From Macrotis lagotis (lineage: Eukaryota; Chordata; Mammalia; Peramelemorphia; Peramelidae): a stretch of 64,000 nucleotides of DNA. The notes under the pieces were generated by a model. The model was not told where the DNA came from and did no database searches. It worked only from the letters and a program-made list of their open reading frames with translations. The position numbers and the translations under genes were made by a program. The stretch is taken from NCBI RefSeq assembly GCF_037893015.1, contig NC_133666.1, forward strand, positions 619,428,974 through 619,492,973. Direction: 5' to 3'. Below are positions 1 to 12,738 of the stretch, one piece after another. Numbering within the stretch: the first letter of the stretch is position 1; every line of letters begins with the position of its first letter.

Positions 1-744
<744 letters not shown>

Positions 745-1114
745 GCTGATAGATATAATGAATAGGAAGAACACAGCATAGATATTTAGTATAGTAAAGA
801 CTAGTCAATTTAGTCATAGGTTTTTGTATTTTTTTTTGTGGGGGTGAAAAGGGAGATGGCAGTAAGACAAAAGGGATTAAATCTTTGAATATTAAATTCA
901 ACTGGATCACCATCCCCCCACTTGTTTACTTGATTCAAGCCCCGTTATTTCAACTTCTTAGCAACACATCTACTAGTTCCTACCTCTGTGCCTTTTACTT
1001 TTCAAAATCTTATTAAAAATCTCTTCTCCAGGAAGCCCCCAACTTTCAACTCTAATCAAATATTATGTGCCCTTATTAATGTTGTAGTCTATTATTTTCT
1101 ACTTAGTCTATACA

Positions 1115-1290
1115 CTGGTATAATGGGAAGAATATGTGCTAAAAATTAGGAGACCTCTACTCTAACCCCAGCCTTGATTCTACTCACTTGTTTGACATCA
1201 AACAAATAATTTTTCTTCTTGGGATCATTTTCTTGGTAAATTGAGGGGATTGACCTCAATCAGTTTTGATAGTCTATGCTTCTGTATATT
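1115..1290 (+). repeat. Ancient MIR-like SINE fragment
   Basis: The order of motifs (gagacctctactctaacc, then a control region, then a 'tcttggtaaattgaggggattgacct' tail) follows the MIR/core-SINE layout but is strongly diverged. This is a pattern reading only. Confidence 0.35.
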
Positions 1291-1824
1291 GGTTTTTATT
1301 CGTTTTCTAACTAAATCATGCAAGATTTTTTTTTAAAATCCCAATTGGACTTTAAATTTATATTAGATACTTAATAATCTTCATTTACCATCAGTCTTCT
1401 CCACTTAGATCTGGCATAAATACTGTTCTTAATTCTATTCTTCATCCATAAAAATGCTACTTAAGATACTCTAGTGTCCTCATCCTTTCTTCTGAGTCTC
1501 TGAAGATAAGTCTGTTTTACCAACAATAAGCTGCATAGTGCTGGTCAGCATATTTCACTTAGTGAATCTGAACTGCAGCTATCATAGTTTATCCCCCGAG
1601 ATTCAAGGAAAATTGAATTTTTAAAACTTAAAACAACTTTTGGTCTCCATATTCTCAAAAACATATGTCTCCTCAAGAGCCCTGGAGATGACAACACAAA
1701 TGTCCTTTCTTTAGCAGAGGGTGCCTCTGATACAGGAACAGTTGTTGAAATCACACTCATATTTTTACAGGATCATATATGGGAAGATGGAAGGGACCTT
1801 CTAATCCAGGCTTCAGGGGGTTTC

Positions 1825-1935
1825 ATTCATTCAATAAACATTAAGTGCTTAATGTTTGCCAATCATTGAATACTAGGGCTACAAAAAGAGGCAAAAGATA
1901 GTCCCTGCCTTTAAGGAATTTACAATTTAAATGAC
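1825..1935 (+). repeat. Old interspersed repeat fragment
   Basis: A 'taaacattaagtgcttaatg ... gatagtccctgcctttaagg' motif recurs here, near 16700-16810, 17170-17290 and 18990-19090. It is a common old dispersed repeat in marsupial-type DNA; I cannot name the family. Confidence 0.4.
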
Positions 1936-2096
1936 TTGCCTAGGATCCCGGAACTATTTGTCTTAGTCTTGACTTGAGTTAAGATTTCTATTCACCAATG
2001 CCTTATAATTGGTTTGGAATTTGTTTTGTTAGTGACTTAAACCCCTCCTAGCATTTCTGGGGAAAGCCCATTTGCCATATTACTGGAGAGGGAAGT

Positions 2097-2180
2097 ATCA
2101 TCTTATTACATAAGAGAATTTATGCTGGAGAAAAACATGATGAGTGTAATGCCTGTGGGAAGGCTTTCATTGGTAACTCA
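2097..2180 (+). pseudogene. Relic of a C2H2 zinc finger
   Basis: One frame reads a finger end, a linker and the next finger start: ..[22 protein letters not shown]... This closely resembles fingers in the exon at 1-744 (compare [13 protein letters not shown] near 505-537). It is an isolated fragment 1.35 kb downstream, so it is either a remnant of a longer finger array or a small local duplication. Confidence 0.75.
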
Positions 2181-2184
2181 ATCC

Positions 2185-2385
2185 ATCATAGGATCATAGA
2201 GTTAGAGCTAGAAGGCTTAAGTCTCATTCAACCCTCTTAGAGGTGAGGAAACTGAAGCTTGAAGAAATAAGTAACTTGCCCTAGATCAAACAGAGTCATG
2301 AGAGGTGGAATTTGAGTCTAGATCTTCCCATTCTGGGATCAGTACTCTCTCTCTTTTTTTTTTTTTACCCCCTATACCATGCTGA
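2185..2385 (-). repeat. tRNA-derived/MIR-type SINE, antisense
   Basis: The sequence reads 'gaggtgaggaaactgaagctt ... taacttgccctagatcaaacag ... tttgagtctagatcttcc'. This is the reverse complement of the usual tRNA-derived SINE body. Confidence 0.6.
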
Positions 2386-2594
2386 CTAGGTGTGACTCAG
2401 GAATCTCCAATCTGGGGAAAAAGAAGAAAAGGGACAATTCACCAGCATTCTCAGGAAGGAAAGGTGGGTTGGTAAATATAGGATCTTGAGTAAGAAGGGT
2501 TAATGAGTTGGGGGGAAGGAGGGAGATAGAAAAACCTAGTATCTAACCTGATATTCTTTAAGATGGAGTTAATATTTCTTGAGCAATATATATT

Positions 2595-2753
2595 TCTTTT
2601 TTTTTTTTTAGGTTTTTGCCAGGCAAATGGGGTTAAGTGGCTTGCCCAAGGCCACACAACTAGGTAATTATTAAATGTCTGAGGTCGGATTTGAACCCAG
2701 TTATTCCTCAGTCCAAGGCCGGTGCTCTATCCACTGTGCCACCTAGCCGCCCC
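2595..2753 (-). repeat. Marsupial tRNA-derived SINE, antisense
   Basis: It carries a T-rich start (its A tail reversed), GGCAAATGGGGTTAAGTGGC, and ends TGTGCCACCTAGCCGCCCC. It is flanked by a short repeat GAGCAATATAT on both sides, a target-site duplication. Confidence 0.9.
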
Positions 2754-2799
2754 AGAGCAATATATTTCTTATCAAAAGTTAATTTCTTAACCTTTAATT

Positions 2800-3245
2800 A
2801 AGGGTTATAAAATACAGTCTGCTATGTAAGGCCTGTCTCCTCAGTGTTGACTATGCCTATGTCAATACTATCTGGTTATCACAATGTTAGTATCTGATCA
2901 ATAAACTTTAAGATAAGAGACATCCTGGGTGAGCAGAGAGAAAATTCTGTTGTTGTTTGTAAACATTTATTTTTCAGCATAAGTGGAATTCTTGTCAATA
3001 GGAATATTATAAGATTGTATTTGTAAAACCATGTCATCTATGTGAAATCTCATTGGTTGGCCACTTAAAGTTTTATTATGCTTTGTTCAAACTGTATAAA
3101 AATTTCCCAAAATGTTGGGTCAATGTTGGCAGTTGTAAGGATGCCATCCACCCATGAGTTTTGGTAAGATCCTAGAGAATTAAACTTCATTTATAAAGTA
3201 ATTTTGTGGTTTTGTTTTAGCCAAAAGGAAATTATGATTAATACC
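2800..3245 (+). mobile_element. Endogenous retroviral LTR, partial (fossil)
   Basis: It has LTR-like features in order: CATTGGTTGGCCAC, a TATA-like GTATAAAAA near 3095, then a segment ending in an AATTAAA signal near 3178. The part at about 3030-3240 matches the reverse strand of 57110-57310 and more weakly 52345-52540, so this is one dispersed LTR family. It looks old and solo, with no internal region. Confidence 0.6.
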
Positions 3246-5984
3246 AGTGACAACTCTCAATCTTCCTCTATTCACTATAAGCAAACACACTGAGATACCC
3301 TCACATTTATGTGACTCATTTAAGAATGAGAGTAAAAAGGAGGAACTAGTAAAGAATTTTGAGAAAGTCAAAGAGGATTAGGATTGCTGTGGAGTCAAGG
3401 AAGTCATTGTATTCTACCAAGAACCACCCTCAGCTGCAGGGTCACAGTGTTTTGTGAAAAACATTGGTCAAGATGCTAGGGGTCAAAACACCCCCCCCCA
3501 CACACACACACCCAAGCATCAGGAGGTCAAATTTTCCCTAATACTAAATCCAAATAATAAGGAGGCTTATTCCATATTCTAGGTGATTTCTCTGGTGTGT
3601 GTCTCTTGTTGCTTGGAGCTTAACACATGGTTTTACATATGCTGTATGTATATGTAATAAATGTTTGATTACATCTGAGCCTTTTCTTTCCCCTAGGGGC
3701 AAGTGGAAAAGGTGGGTGGCCCCATGTCTTCTAATTCTCATCATAGCAGGAGGAGGAAAGTGTATGATTTTCATGTTTTTATGAGTTCTCTGGAATTGGA
3801 TTTTTCATACTCTTTCTTAGATCCTGCTTTTCTTAGACAACAGCTGATTGCTAGATAAATTATAGTTAGCTACCCCTTTGGAAGACCTTGTAGTGCCCCA
3901 TAAAAACTAATGTCATTCTTTATGTAGATTATTCCTGAAGAGCCACTTGGAAGACTAGCTTGGATTCACATCTTGTTACTTTTATATTTTAGATCTATTT
4001 TCTGCTGTTTGTCATGTTTTCAATTGTGAATCAGAGTAGGACATGTTTGCACCGTCTTTGACTATGGTTGCAAAAGTTGATTGAAGTACTGGGAGAACAT
4101 TTGTCATTATGCTGACTTCACTTGTCAACTAGGGACTTCAATCCAGGGATAGAGAGGAACTTTTCTTTTAAGAGGAGTGTCTGGGGCTTTCTGATTTGTA
4201 ATTTAATTTGATTTTTTATTTAATTTTTTTTGATGCCCTAAGGAGTTTACATTCTACTTCAGCAAAACAACATCTATCCATAGAAGTGGATACAAAATAT
4301 ATACAAAGTAATTTTGGAATGAATCATTAACTGGGGAAGTTAGGAAGAGCTTCTTTATGTAGGTGAAATTTTAGTTAAGCGTTGAATGGAGCTGGGGATC
4401 CAAGAAGTGGAATTGAGTAGGGATTGCAGTCCCTATGAGGGACAGGTTCTGTAAAGAAATGAGAAGTGCACATGTAACAGCAAGTAGGCTAGGTTGGCTT
4501 GTTGTTTAGCCAATCTGTATTGGTGGAAGGACCAAGACTTTCCCATATTGGCAATATTACAGATCCAGGTATGGGTTTCGTTCAGGCTTATAAAGCCGTT
4601 ACTCTTGACAACTGTGCAGGGAATTTTAGTTAGCATATACATAGTGGTTCTTTGTTTGCTTGTTTTGTTACAGTCAAAGGAAGGAATGGGACCTGGTGTG
4701 CAGTGGTGGCATCAGAGCGTATACTAATGCATGGGAAGCCGACCTAGACTATAGGCCAGACCCTATAGAGGTATCATTAAAAACACAAGAGTCCAAGACA
4801 TGATGGCCTATTATATTTGGAAGTTATTTCAAAACCCATATCAAATCCCACTGTCTTATATTTTACAACACTCAAACCTCAGAGTAGAGAACCATCATAT
4901 ATGGCCAACAACTGATTGCTCTCTGGTGTCACCATGAAAAAACACAGGTTTACTCTAGCTTCCAATCCCAGAATATGAAGCCACTCCTTTTTGCTGCTCG
5001 TGAGACTTTAATCCAAGATGAAGCTGGCTAGACAAACCAATATGGGGGAAAGTATTGAAGCTGGAAAAGTTCTAGACAGCTGATACTCTTTTCTTCCCAT
5101 CTCATTAGTTTCTGGAGAAAGTTCCAGCAGAAAATAAATCTTTGAAGATTTTGGGTGTAGAAAAGATATAAATCTTTTGAGATCCTAGGCTGAGATCAGT
5201 TTCCAAATGAGTTGAATGATACTGTCACCAAGTTTGCCCATTTCCTTGAGAAAATCCACTCTATTCTTGGCAGCATGGCAGACCATGGACAGGGAAAAGG
5301 ACACAGGAACCTTAAGATCTGAGAGAAATTCTCCCCTACTGAGCAGATTTCATGAATATCTTCCAGGAAAATAATACCAAATCTCCCCTTAATCAGAGTA
5401 TTTATACAGAGACTTTCTTATTATTTATCCTGGCTTATCCTCATTTTAGAATGTGTTCATGGACAGATTTTAGGTTAGGATATCCTCAAGATACATGAGG
5501 CTCTATAATTTCAGGTTTCTTTAAGGAAATTTGGAGTCATGTAACAAAGACACCACTATACATTTTCTTCAGATGAAGTTCTTCTATTATATTTGTCACC
5601 TGGGTACTCACTCCATTAATCCTCTCCATATGTACCACAAAGACCAGACAATATGGATCTTTAAGGCACCCAGGCTTTAAATACAGGCATCTGAGATGAG
5701 TTACATCATAAATGATCTGTTGGGATTCATGGACAAATAATTCCAGCCACCTGGATTTGAGCTGACTCCCTTTCTTTTGCTTTCTCTTTTCCAAAAATGC
5801 CGGTTTAGCCTGAGTGCCTTTGAGTGCTTGGTAAACTTTTCTTCAGGAGATTCTCTGGAACTAAAGCAATCTTTTTTTCTTGGTTCAGGTTCTACTATAT
5901 TTTCTGCCTACATAGTGTTTTAAGGTGACAAATTGATTTAACAATGCTTTATCTTCACAGCAGACTCAGAAAGTAGATGCTATT
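3246..5984. other. Unassigned spacer
   Basis: I see no supported gene. Small runs such as CCCCCCCCCACACACACACA near 3491 are simple sequence. An old repeat fragment lies near 4230-4440. An 85-codon reverse-strand open frame (5537-5794) has no family features I recognise and no conserved context. Confidence 0.4.
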
Positions 5985-6130
5985 GTTATCCTTATTCTAT
6001 AGATTGAGAACAATGAGGCAGATTGCAGTTCAATGACTTGCCTTGTCACACAGTAAATATTTGAGGCCAGATGTGTACCCCAATCTTCCTAACTTCTGGT
6101 TCTGAACTCTATTGACCTAGCTGCCTAGGT
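5985..6130 (-). repeat. SINE, antisense, diverged
   Basis: The sequence 'caatgacttgccttgtcaca ... tgacctagctgcct' is the reverse of the tRNA-derived SINE body and head. Confidence 0.55.
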
Positions 6131-6279
6131 TGATAATATAAATATTTATGCCTAGTTTATGCATAGTTGTCTATAGCCCAGCTTCTGTATCTATAAGAAT
6201 ATATGTCTAAAATTACCTCCAACTCTTTGACAGTCCACAAGAGAGCCCAAGAATGCTTCTTATATTTTCCCCATCTAAT

Positions 6280-7344
6280 CTATTCTCTTCACAGGACAGA
6301 AGAGATGTAGGAAAATAGTTAACAGGAAAGGAGGGATTAACTGAGGGTTTTTTGAAAACCTGAGTTGACCTGAGTCTATTTATAGACAGAGAAGGAGAAC
6401 TGACAGGAAGAGACTGAAAATAAATTTAATGGGGATGTCAGAGAGGGCAATATGATGGAGGAGAATAGATGGAATGGATTTGTTTTTGCAGTGTTTGGAA
6501 GAGAGTTGGACCTTGGTAAGGAATAAGGTTCTGTATGAGACAGATGTGGAGAACATAGTAGCAGAAGGCATCAAGGTGATATGAGATGAAGAAGAGGGGA
6601 GAAGAGGAAGCTCTTCAAGAGTAGCTTCAATTTTTTTTTCTATAAAATATGAGGTAAATTTTGCAATTGAGAGTGGGATTGGGAGAGGAAAAGCAATGGG
6701 AGGTTTGAGGAGGGTTGAAAAAGTTCAAAACAGATTCTGAGGAGAGTATTAGGATAGAGTTGATAAGAGAGGTATAGAAGGATTGCTAACAGTTGTATTT
6801 AAATTCATTAGTGAGAGCACCTTGAAATTGTGTAATGTAAATTTTAGTGGATCCAATTAAAATGGCTATGTGATTTTCTCTATTTACTTTAGCAGCACTA
6901 CTGGGAAGGAAGGCAGTGGATGGTGGGAATCATCAAGGCTGGCAAAGTGCAATTGATGATATGGTAAGGGGTCAAGGGGCTCAAGAGGACAGTGTAGAAT
7001 GGAACTGGTTCACCAAGTTCACCAAGGAGTCAAGTTGGGGAAAAAAGCAGAGTTGCTGGTGCAGGGGTGATGGCCTAGACAAGAATTTAGGGAATCTAGG
7101 GATTGGAGGATATAGTGAAGGTAAGAAACAGGCTTTTGTAAGAGAAAGAGGATGAGGGGGAAAACCAAAAGATTATGGTCAGATAAGGGGATTTTGGAAT
7201 TCTTGAACATAGTGCTGTTATGGTACATTTGTGGGTAATGGCAAAATCAAGGGTATGGACGTCTTTGTGCATGACTTAAGTGGGGTGGAGTAGGTAATGG
7301 TAAATGAATAGGTTGAGGAACTGAGTGGTTAATTTATTTAAAGG

Positions 7345-7383
<39 letters not shown>

Positions 7384-8000
7384 AAGTCCTCTAATACGAA
7401 AGTAATCTGGAGAGAAGAAATCGTGAGCAAGGTACTGGAATTGTTGAAGAAGTAAGGGGAATGACCTGGAAGTCTGTAGACAATAGCCACTAGGATTTTT
7501 ATGAAGTGGTAGATATGAATAGCATGGACCTCACAGGAGGAAAGGTTACTGAATGAAGGCGGGTGGGGAAAACCTGAAAGTGGTGGTGATAAGAATCAAG
7601 GGGAATTCCACTAGTAAGCAGAGGAGAATGAGATGGCAAACAGAACTGGAAAGGCTGGCCAAGTAGCCTGTGTCATTGGAGGAAGGAAGATTTCAGTGAC
7701 TGTTAGACGATTGAAGGAGAGGGACAAGGAAAGATTTAACATGAAGGTAAATTTATTGTTTATGGATTAGGTATTCAAGAAGGCACAGAGGAAGGGGTGA
7801 GTGGTGTTTGCTTGGGACTTTGGGGTTCGAGAGTTGAGAGGGATGGAAACAAGAAATCAGGTGGAGGACAGTGATTAGAGATTGGATAATAACTTATAGG
7901 GTTTTATAATCAGTGGAATGTATTGGGTATGACCAATTGTGAGAATGTACCTCTTTGAATGAAAGGTGCTATTCCTCTTGACAAAGAAGACTAGAGGTCA
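6280..8000 (-). repeat. LINE L2/CR1-clade ORF, antisense, decayed
   Basis: The plus strand is strikingly purine-rich. On the minus strand about 7370-7500 reads VAIVYRLPGHSPYFF... and, a little further, LEDFHI. This matches the endonuclease block of L2/CR1 elements (VYRPPG ... LLGDFN). Around 6380-6600 the minus strand reads as a further diverged L2-like stretch. Many stops are present, so this is a fossil LINE. It is interrupted by a (TA)n tract at 7348-7381. Limits are approximate. Confidence 0.55.
7348..7381. repeat. (TA)n microsatellite
   Basis: A pure TA dinucleotide run of about 34 bp. Confidence 0.95.
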
Positions 8001-8424
8001 GATAGGAAAAAAAGCACAGCTTGAGAAGGAAATCACACAGTCATCTGGAAAGTCCCATTTCATTCCTCCTTTTCCCTCTGAAGCCTAGAGATTAGGTAGA
8101 AGAAGATGGTGCAGTAGGAGATGGAAATTATGCTTTCTACCACCTTTCCTCCATGTATAACAAGAGATGGAAGGCCCAAGGTCAAAGGAAAGGTTGCTCC
8201 TCTTCCATATATGCTTTCCAACTTCTAGGTGGGAGATGAGGCTGCCCCCAAATGGTGGAAGTTTTCTTGCACTGAGAGCTGGAAGGTATACCACAAAACC
8301 CCACCAGCCTACTCTCAGAAGTTATGAATAGTAGGAGATGGAAGGTGGTATCAGAGGAAGGCATGTCTTCTCCCCTGAGGCTAGATAGTAAGTAGGAGCA
8401 GTGGTTTTGCCTGCTGGGGGACTT

Positions 8425-9335
8425 TTTTTTTTAAATTAAAGATTTTATTTATTTTGAGTTTTACAATTTTCCCCCAATCTTACCCCCCCCCACAGAAAGC
8501 AACTTGTCAGTCTTTTACATTGTTTCCATGTTGTACATTGATCCAAATTGAGTGTGATGAAAGAGAAATCATATCCTTAAGGAAGAAACAGTTCCTTCCT
8601 TATTTATTCAAGGAAGTCTTTCGGGGCTGAAGACTAAATCGTATTCTCCTCAGAGGTTCTAGGTCTTTCTGAGTTAGGGTCTTTCCCTTCCAGGAATTTT
8701 TCTATGGATCCACCTTTCCGCTGACCCTTCTTCATTTTGCTAAGACCTTGCGTTGGGGAGGGGCTGGTTCACAGGGCTTGGCATCACTAGAGGCTTTACT
8801 CACTGAGTGCAATTTCTCTGGCTGGACAGTAGGAAGAGGTGGTTGCTTTCTCTGGAGTGTCTGTGACCTTGATTGAGGCCTTCTCCCTTTGCTTGAAGGG
8901 AGGGGTTGGAGCTATTGAATTCTTTTGGCTTCAATCAATGGTGCTCTTTACCCTGGCCTGAGGTCATTCTTTAGCTGGGCTGGTTCTTCTGCTCACAGAC
9001 CTGGGCCTGAGGCAGAAGTAGTCTGCATTTGTTTGTTCAGGGAAGAGGTCTCAGCTGTAATGGAGGCATGGACTCTGAGTTCCTCAGACCAGAGGAGCCC
9101 AGGGATGGTGTCCTCAGCTTTCCTGCACCAGAACTCTCCCCGCAGCCTGTTGGCAAGCAGACAGCCAGTGCTGCTGAGGGAGACAAATCCTGAAGTAGAT
9201 GTTCTTTCTCCTGGCTTTTCTTTCTGGGTTTTGTGGGTCAGATTTCTGTTAAGAGGTTTAATTCATATGACAGATGGGGAAAGATCAGGAGACTTTAGAA
9301 CTGTGCCTGTCTTCTCTCTGCCATCTTGGCCACAA
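8425..9335 (-). mobile_element. L1 with 5'UTR joined to 3'UTR (internally deleted)
   Basis: Read on the minus strand, it starts at about 9335 with GGCCAAGATGGCAGAGAGAA, the usual L1 5' end, and continues through a GC-richer 5'UTR to an ORF1-like start (MKKGQRKGGSIEKFLEGKDP, near 8732). Near 8590 it jumps directly to the L1 3'UTR (CTTCCTTAAGGATATGATTT ... GTAAAACTCAAAATAAATAA) and a T-tract at 8425-8433. Nearly all of ORF1 and ORF2 is missing, so about 0.9 kb stands for an element normally several kb long. I see no clear target duplication. The 143-codon plus-strand frame at 8925-9356 is a by-product of this UTR. Confidence 0.8.
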
Positions 9336-9469
9336 GTCAACCACATTTTATTCTGAACAAGACCACCGATCTTCCATTTTCTATGTCCCTTGTCCTGAGA
9401 AAAAGTGGTAAAGGGCCAGATTGACTTCCATCAGCTCCACCTCAAAGTCTCTCGGCTTGGGAAAATTAG

Positions 9470-9640
9470 AAGTTAATATGGAAGAAACTTAGATTAGAAC
9501 AACATCTCATAAACTATACCAAGATAGGATTGAAATGGATACAGGATTTAGACATAAAAAGCAATACTATAAGCAAATTAGAAGCTCAAGGACTAGTTTA
9601 CCTGTCAGATCTAAGGAAAAAGCGGGAGGGCATATTGGAG
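9470..9640 (+). mobile_element. L1 ORF2 fragment
   Basis: The sequence 'atggaagaaacttagattagaac ... taccaagataggattgaaatgg' matches the ORF2 3' region seen again at 59750-59870. Confidence 0.75.
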
Positions 9641-9759
9641 ACATGATGCAAAGGCAAAATTGACAGGTCTTTAGGAATCAAGGATGACTCCCTAGCTTGT
9701 TAGCCTGAAGGACTGGGAGCATGGTGATGCCCTCTATAGGAGTGAGAAAGATAGAAGCT

Positions 9760-9935
9760 AATCCAAGCTTCACTTGGAACACCCAGGTTCAAATTTTGGT
9801 TTTGCTGCTTAATACCTGTGTTATGACCTTGGGTGAATCACTTATTCTCTTTAAGCCACAGGTCCTTATCTGTAAAATGAAAACAATACCTAATATTAGT
9901 TATCTCATGGGATTTTAAATATAAAATATGACAGA
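9760..9935 (+). repeat. MIR-like SINE
   Basis: The order 'aacacccaggttcaaat ... tgaccttgggtgaatcact ... gtccttatctgtaaaatgaa' is that of MIR. Confidence 0.65.
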
Positions 9936-9984
9936 AGCACAAATATTTTGTAACCAGAAACCATTATGGAATTGCCAATTATTC

Positions 9985-10440
9985 ACTTTTTTCTGGCAGC
10001 AAAAAATTAGAAACAAAATATATGCCCATTAGTTGGGAACAGATAAATAAATTGCAGTATGTGACTGTAATGGAACGATTATACTATATGAAATAGTAAA
10101 TATCTGAACTCGCTCTTATATGAATTGATGTTCAGTGAAGTGAAGGAAACAGTAGATGAATATTATACATGACAATAAGGTAAATAGAAAGAATAAAAAA
10201 ATCAGAACTGAATACTATATATCATGGCCACAGGCTTGGCTCTAGAAGAAAATGTAACTCCCTTCTTTTCAGAGATAGGGGGCTATAAGCCTGAAAATGA
10301 AGATAGTATTGCTGATTTTGTTGAACTGTTCATCTCTTCCCCTTTTATTTTATGTTACAAGTCTTGGCTTTATAGGTAGGAGAAGGAGAGGCATATATTT
10401 GGAAATGATTATGATATAAAAAAAGTCAATAAAAGTAAAA
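9985..10440 (+). mobile_element. L1 3' end, decayed
   Basis: 'ggcagcaaaaaattagaaac ... tagttgggaacagataaataaa' is a diverged form of the C-terminal ORF2 block seen intact near 60680. It carries several stops. Confidence 0.6.
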
Positions 10441-10479
10441 ACCAGAAAAACAAAGGATATTACCATGGTTATTATGTTA

Positions 10480-10690
10480 GGCCTATAAGGGTTCATAAAA
10501 AGGTTATCTCATTTAATACCTTTATTTTATGAATAAAGAAAATTAATACCAAGAGAAGTTTATTTGTCCAAGATCAAATAGCTGGTTAGGGCAGATCTGG
10601 GGACTAGAATTGGGTCACAATCCCAAACACTGCACCTTTTCCAACACCCTGCTTCCCATAGTTCCAAAGTATGATTGAAAAATTCCAGGC
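10480..10690 (-). repeat. MIR-like SINE, antisense
   Basis: 'ttatttgtccaagatcaaatagctggttag' followed by a degenerate head resembles reversed MIR. Confidence 0.5.
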
Positions 10691-10734
10691 AAAAACATTA
10701 ATTTCTGGATATTAAGGTTTTTTCAATTGGCCTA

Positions 10735-11000
10735 CCTAATCCAACCACATGCTGATATATGAATCCTCCTAATACACAGATCTGACCACATCACTAACTT
10801 GTTCAAAAATTCAAATTGCTCCCCAGTGACTGCAGGGTAAACTCTAGATTCCAAAGCCTGATGCTTTGGATACCAAATCCCCCTGTGCTTGGGTACCAAC
10901 CTCATATTACTTTTCTTCACCCAATAATTTAGCTAACCAGGATGACTTGCTCCTTGAAACATGTCTTATATTTTCAGATGATCTCAGGTTACCTTAGAAA
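10735..11000 (+). repeat. L2 LINE 3' fragment
   Basis: 'gatctgaccacatcactaac ... attgctccccagtgactgcagg ... ttccaaagcctgatgctt' follows the 3' part of mammalian L2 elements. Confidence 0.65.
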
Positions 11001-11654
11001 TCACTTGCTTGACCCCTTGTTTTATAGAAGACCAAACCGAAGTCTGGAGAAATTGAAGCTTATTTCAGGTTACAAAGCCTCCTGATTATCAGGCTATTTT
11101 TTACCTCATACTAGTTCTCTCACATCCCTTCCCCAATCATAAACCTAGAAGATCTCCCAAATTTTTGCCTTCTGATTTTGAAAACTATTTATAGCTGATC
11201 CTACCCTGTCTCTTTCAAATATACAAACTCCTGATAATATCCATTTGGACATGATCTCCAATAATGTAGACTACAAAAATACATCCTACCCTATCCTATG
11301 CAAACTTGTTTTCCATTGCTATTCAGCAAACAACATGTGATCTGCTCCAGTAAGCCAGAAGGGCTACTCTGAGTTAATAAAAGGACTAGGTTCAGTTCAC
11401 AGAAACTTGGATTCACAGAATTAGATATGGAAGAGAAGTCACATAACAGAATTTAAGCAATTTAAGCAATAGACTAATGATGTGAACCAGATAAAAGTTT
11501 AACACGATTAAATAGGTTAGTGCCATCCTCTGCTCCTTTCCTGCCATTTCTCATAGAATTCCTTCTAATTTTCTTTCCCATAACAGCTGCATCTGTACTA
11601 TTTTTACCATTCTTCAAGGCCTCGGTCAAATGAATCTTTTCAAGAAAGATTTCT

Positions 11655-12080
11655 CATCTTGAGCAGAACCAGAAAAACACTGTACATCCTAACAGCAACA
11701 TGGGGGCAATGAACAACCTTGATGGACTCACTCATTCCATCAGTGCAACAATCAGGGACAATTTGGGGCTGTCTGCAATGGAGAATACCATCTGTATCCA
11801 GAGAAAGAACTGTGGAGTTTGCATAAAGAACAAGGTCTATTACCTTAAATTTAGAAAAAAAAAAACAACCTGACATCTTATTGTCTGATCCTGCTATCTC
11901 TTATATTTTATGTTTCTTCCTTAAGGATATGATTTTTCTCTCATCACACTCAATTTGGATCAATGTATACCATGGAAACAATGTAAATACTGACAAATTG
12001 CCTTCTGTGGGGGGTGGGGGAGGGAAGTAAGATTAGGGAAAAAATTGTAAAACTCAAAATAAATGAAATCTTTTAAAAAA
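11655..12080 (+). mobile_element. L1 3' end, 5'-truncated
   Basis: From GAGCAGAACCAGAAAAACAC through GGATATGATTTTTCTCTCAT and GGGGGGTGGGGGAGGGAAG to an A-rich tail. This is the ORF2 end plus 3'UTR of the common L1 family of this window. Confidence 0.9.
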
Positions 12081-12129
12081 AGGTTCATTTTGGTGGTCAT
12101 AGAAGCAACTTTTTACCTTAACTTTTGTT

Positions 12130-12292
12130 TGTTTTGTTTTTTAGGTTTTTGCAAGGCAAATTGGGTTAAGTGGCTTGCCCAACCAAGGCCACACAGCTAG
12201 GTAAATTGTTAAGTGACTGAGGTCGGATTTGAACTCAGGTACTCCTGACTCCAGGGCAGGTACTGTATCCACTGTGCCACCTAGCTGCCCCC
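12130..12292 (-). repeat. tRNA-derived SINE, antisense
   Basis: GTTTTTGCAAGGCAAATTGG at the tail and TGTGCCACCTAGCTGCCCCC at the head. Confidence 0.9.
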
Positions 12293-12577
12293 TTCCTAGA
12301 ACTTCTAAAATCAATTTCAAATTCACTAGTTTTGCTGAATGTGGCAAGGTATAGGAATGAGGACAGTGATTTTTATGAAACCTTATCTAATCTCTATTCC
12401 TGAACCAGGCTCTCCAATCTTGATCTGTATGGCAACTCCTTATCTAGCAAGAATAATTTTGTTTTTCTATTCAGAATGAAAGTAAAATTAGTTCCAGTCT
12501 TCCTAGACTTTTGAAAAAACTTTTGCACATGAGTGTTTGATGGTAAGAAAGATTTCTTCATGTTGCCTTTATAGTAT

Positions 12578-12738
12578 TCTTTTTTTAGTTTGTTTTTTTT
12601 TTTGCAAGGCAATGGCATTAAGTGGCTTGCCCAAGGCCACACAGCTAGGTAATTATTAAGTGTCTGAGCCTGGATTTGAACCCAGGTACTCCTGACTCCA
12701 GGGTCAGTGCTGTATCCACTGCACCACCTAGCCACCCC
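12578..12738 (-). repeat. tRNA-derived SINE, antisense
   Basis: The SINE body runs from TTTTTGCAAGGCAATGGCAT to CACCACCTAGCCACCCCC. It is flanked by 'tttatagtattctt' on both sides, a target-site duplication. Confidence 0.9.

Larger units (their letters stand above)
745..2096. other. Spacer without recognisable gene
   Basis: This is AT-rich sequence, perhaps 3'UTR of the zinc-finger exon at its start. No coding region is supported. It holds a weak MIR-like SINE near 1115-1290 and an old repeat fragment near 1825-1935. Confidence 0.5.

Noticed and set aside
3481-3515. C-rich/CA run as a possible structured or regulatory element
   Set aside because: Looks like simple-sequence slippage with no palindrome or conserved pair.
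5537-5794. 85-codon minus-strand frame
   Set aside because: I considered it as a gene relic, but no motif, splice context or neighbouring exon supports it.
8925-9356. 143-codon plus-strand open frame
   Set aside because: It lies antisense to an L1 5'UTR; no protein family features and no conserved start context.
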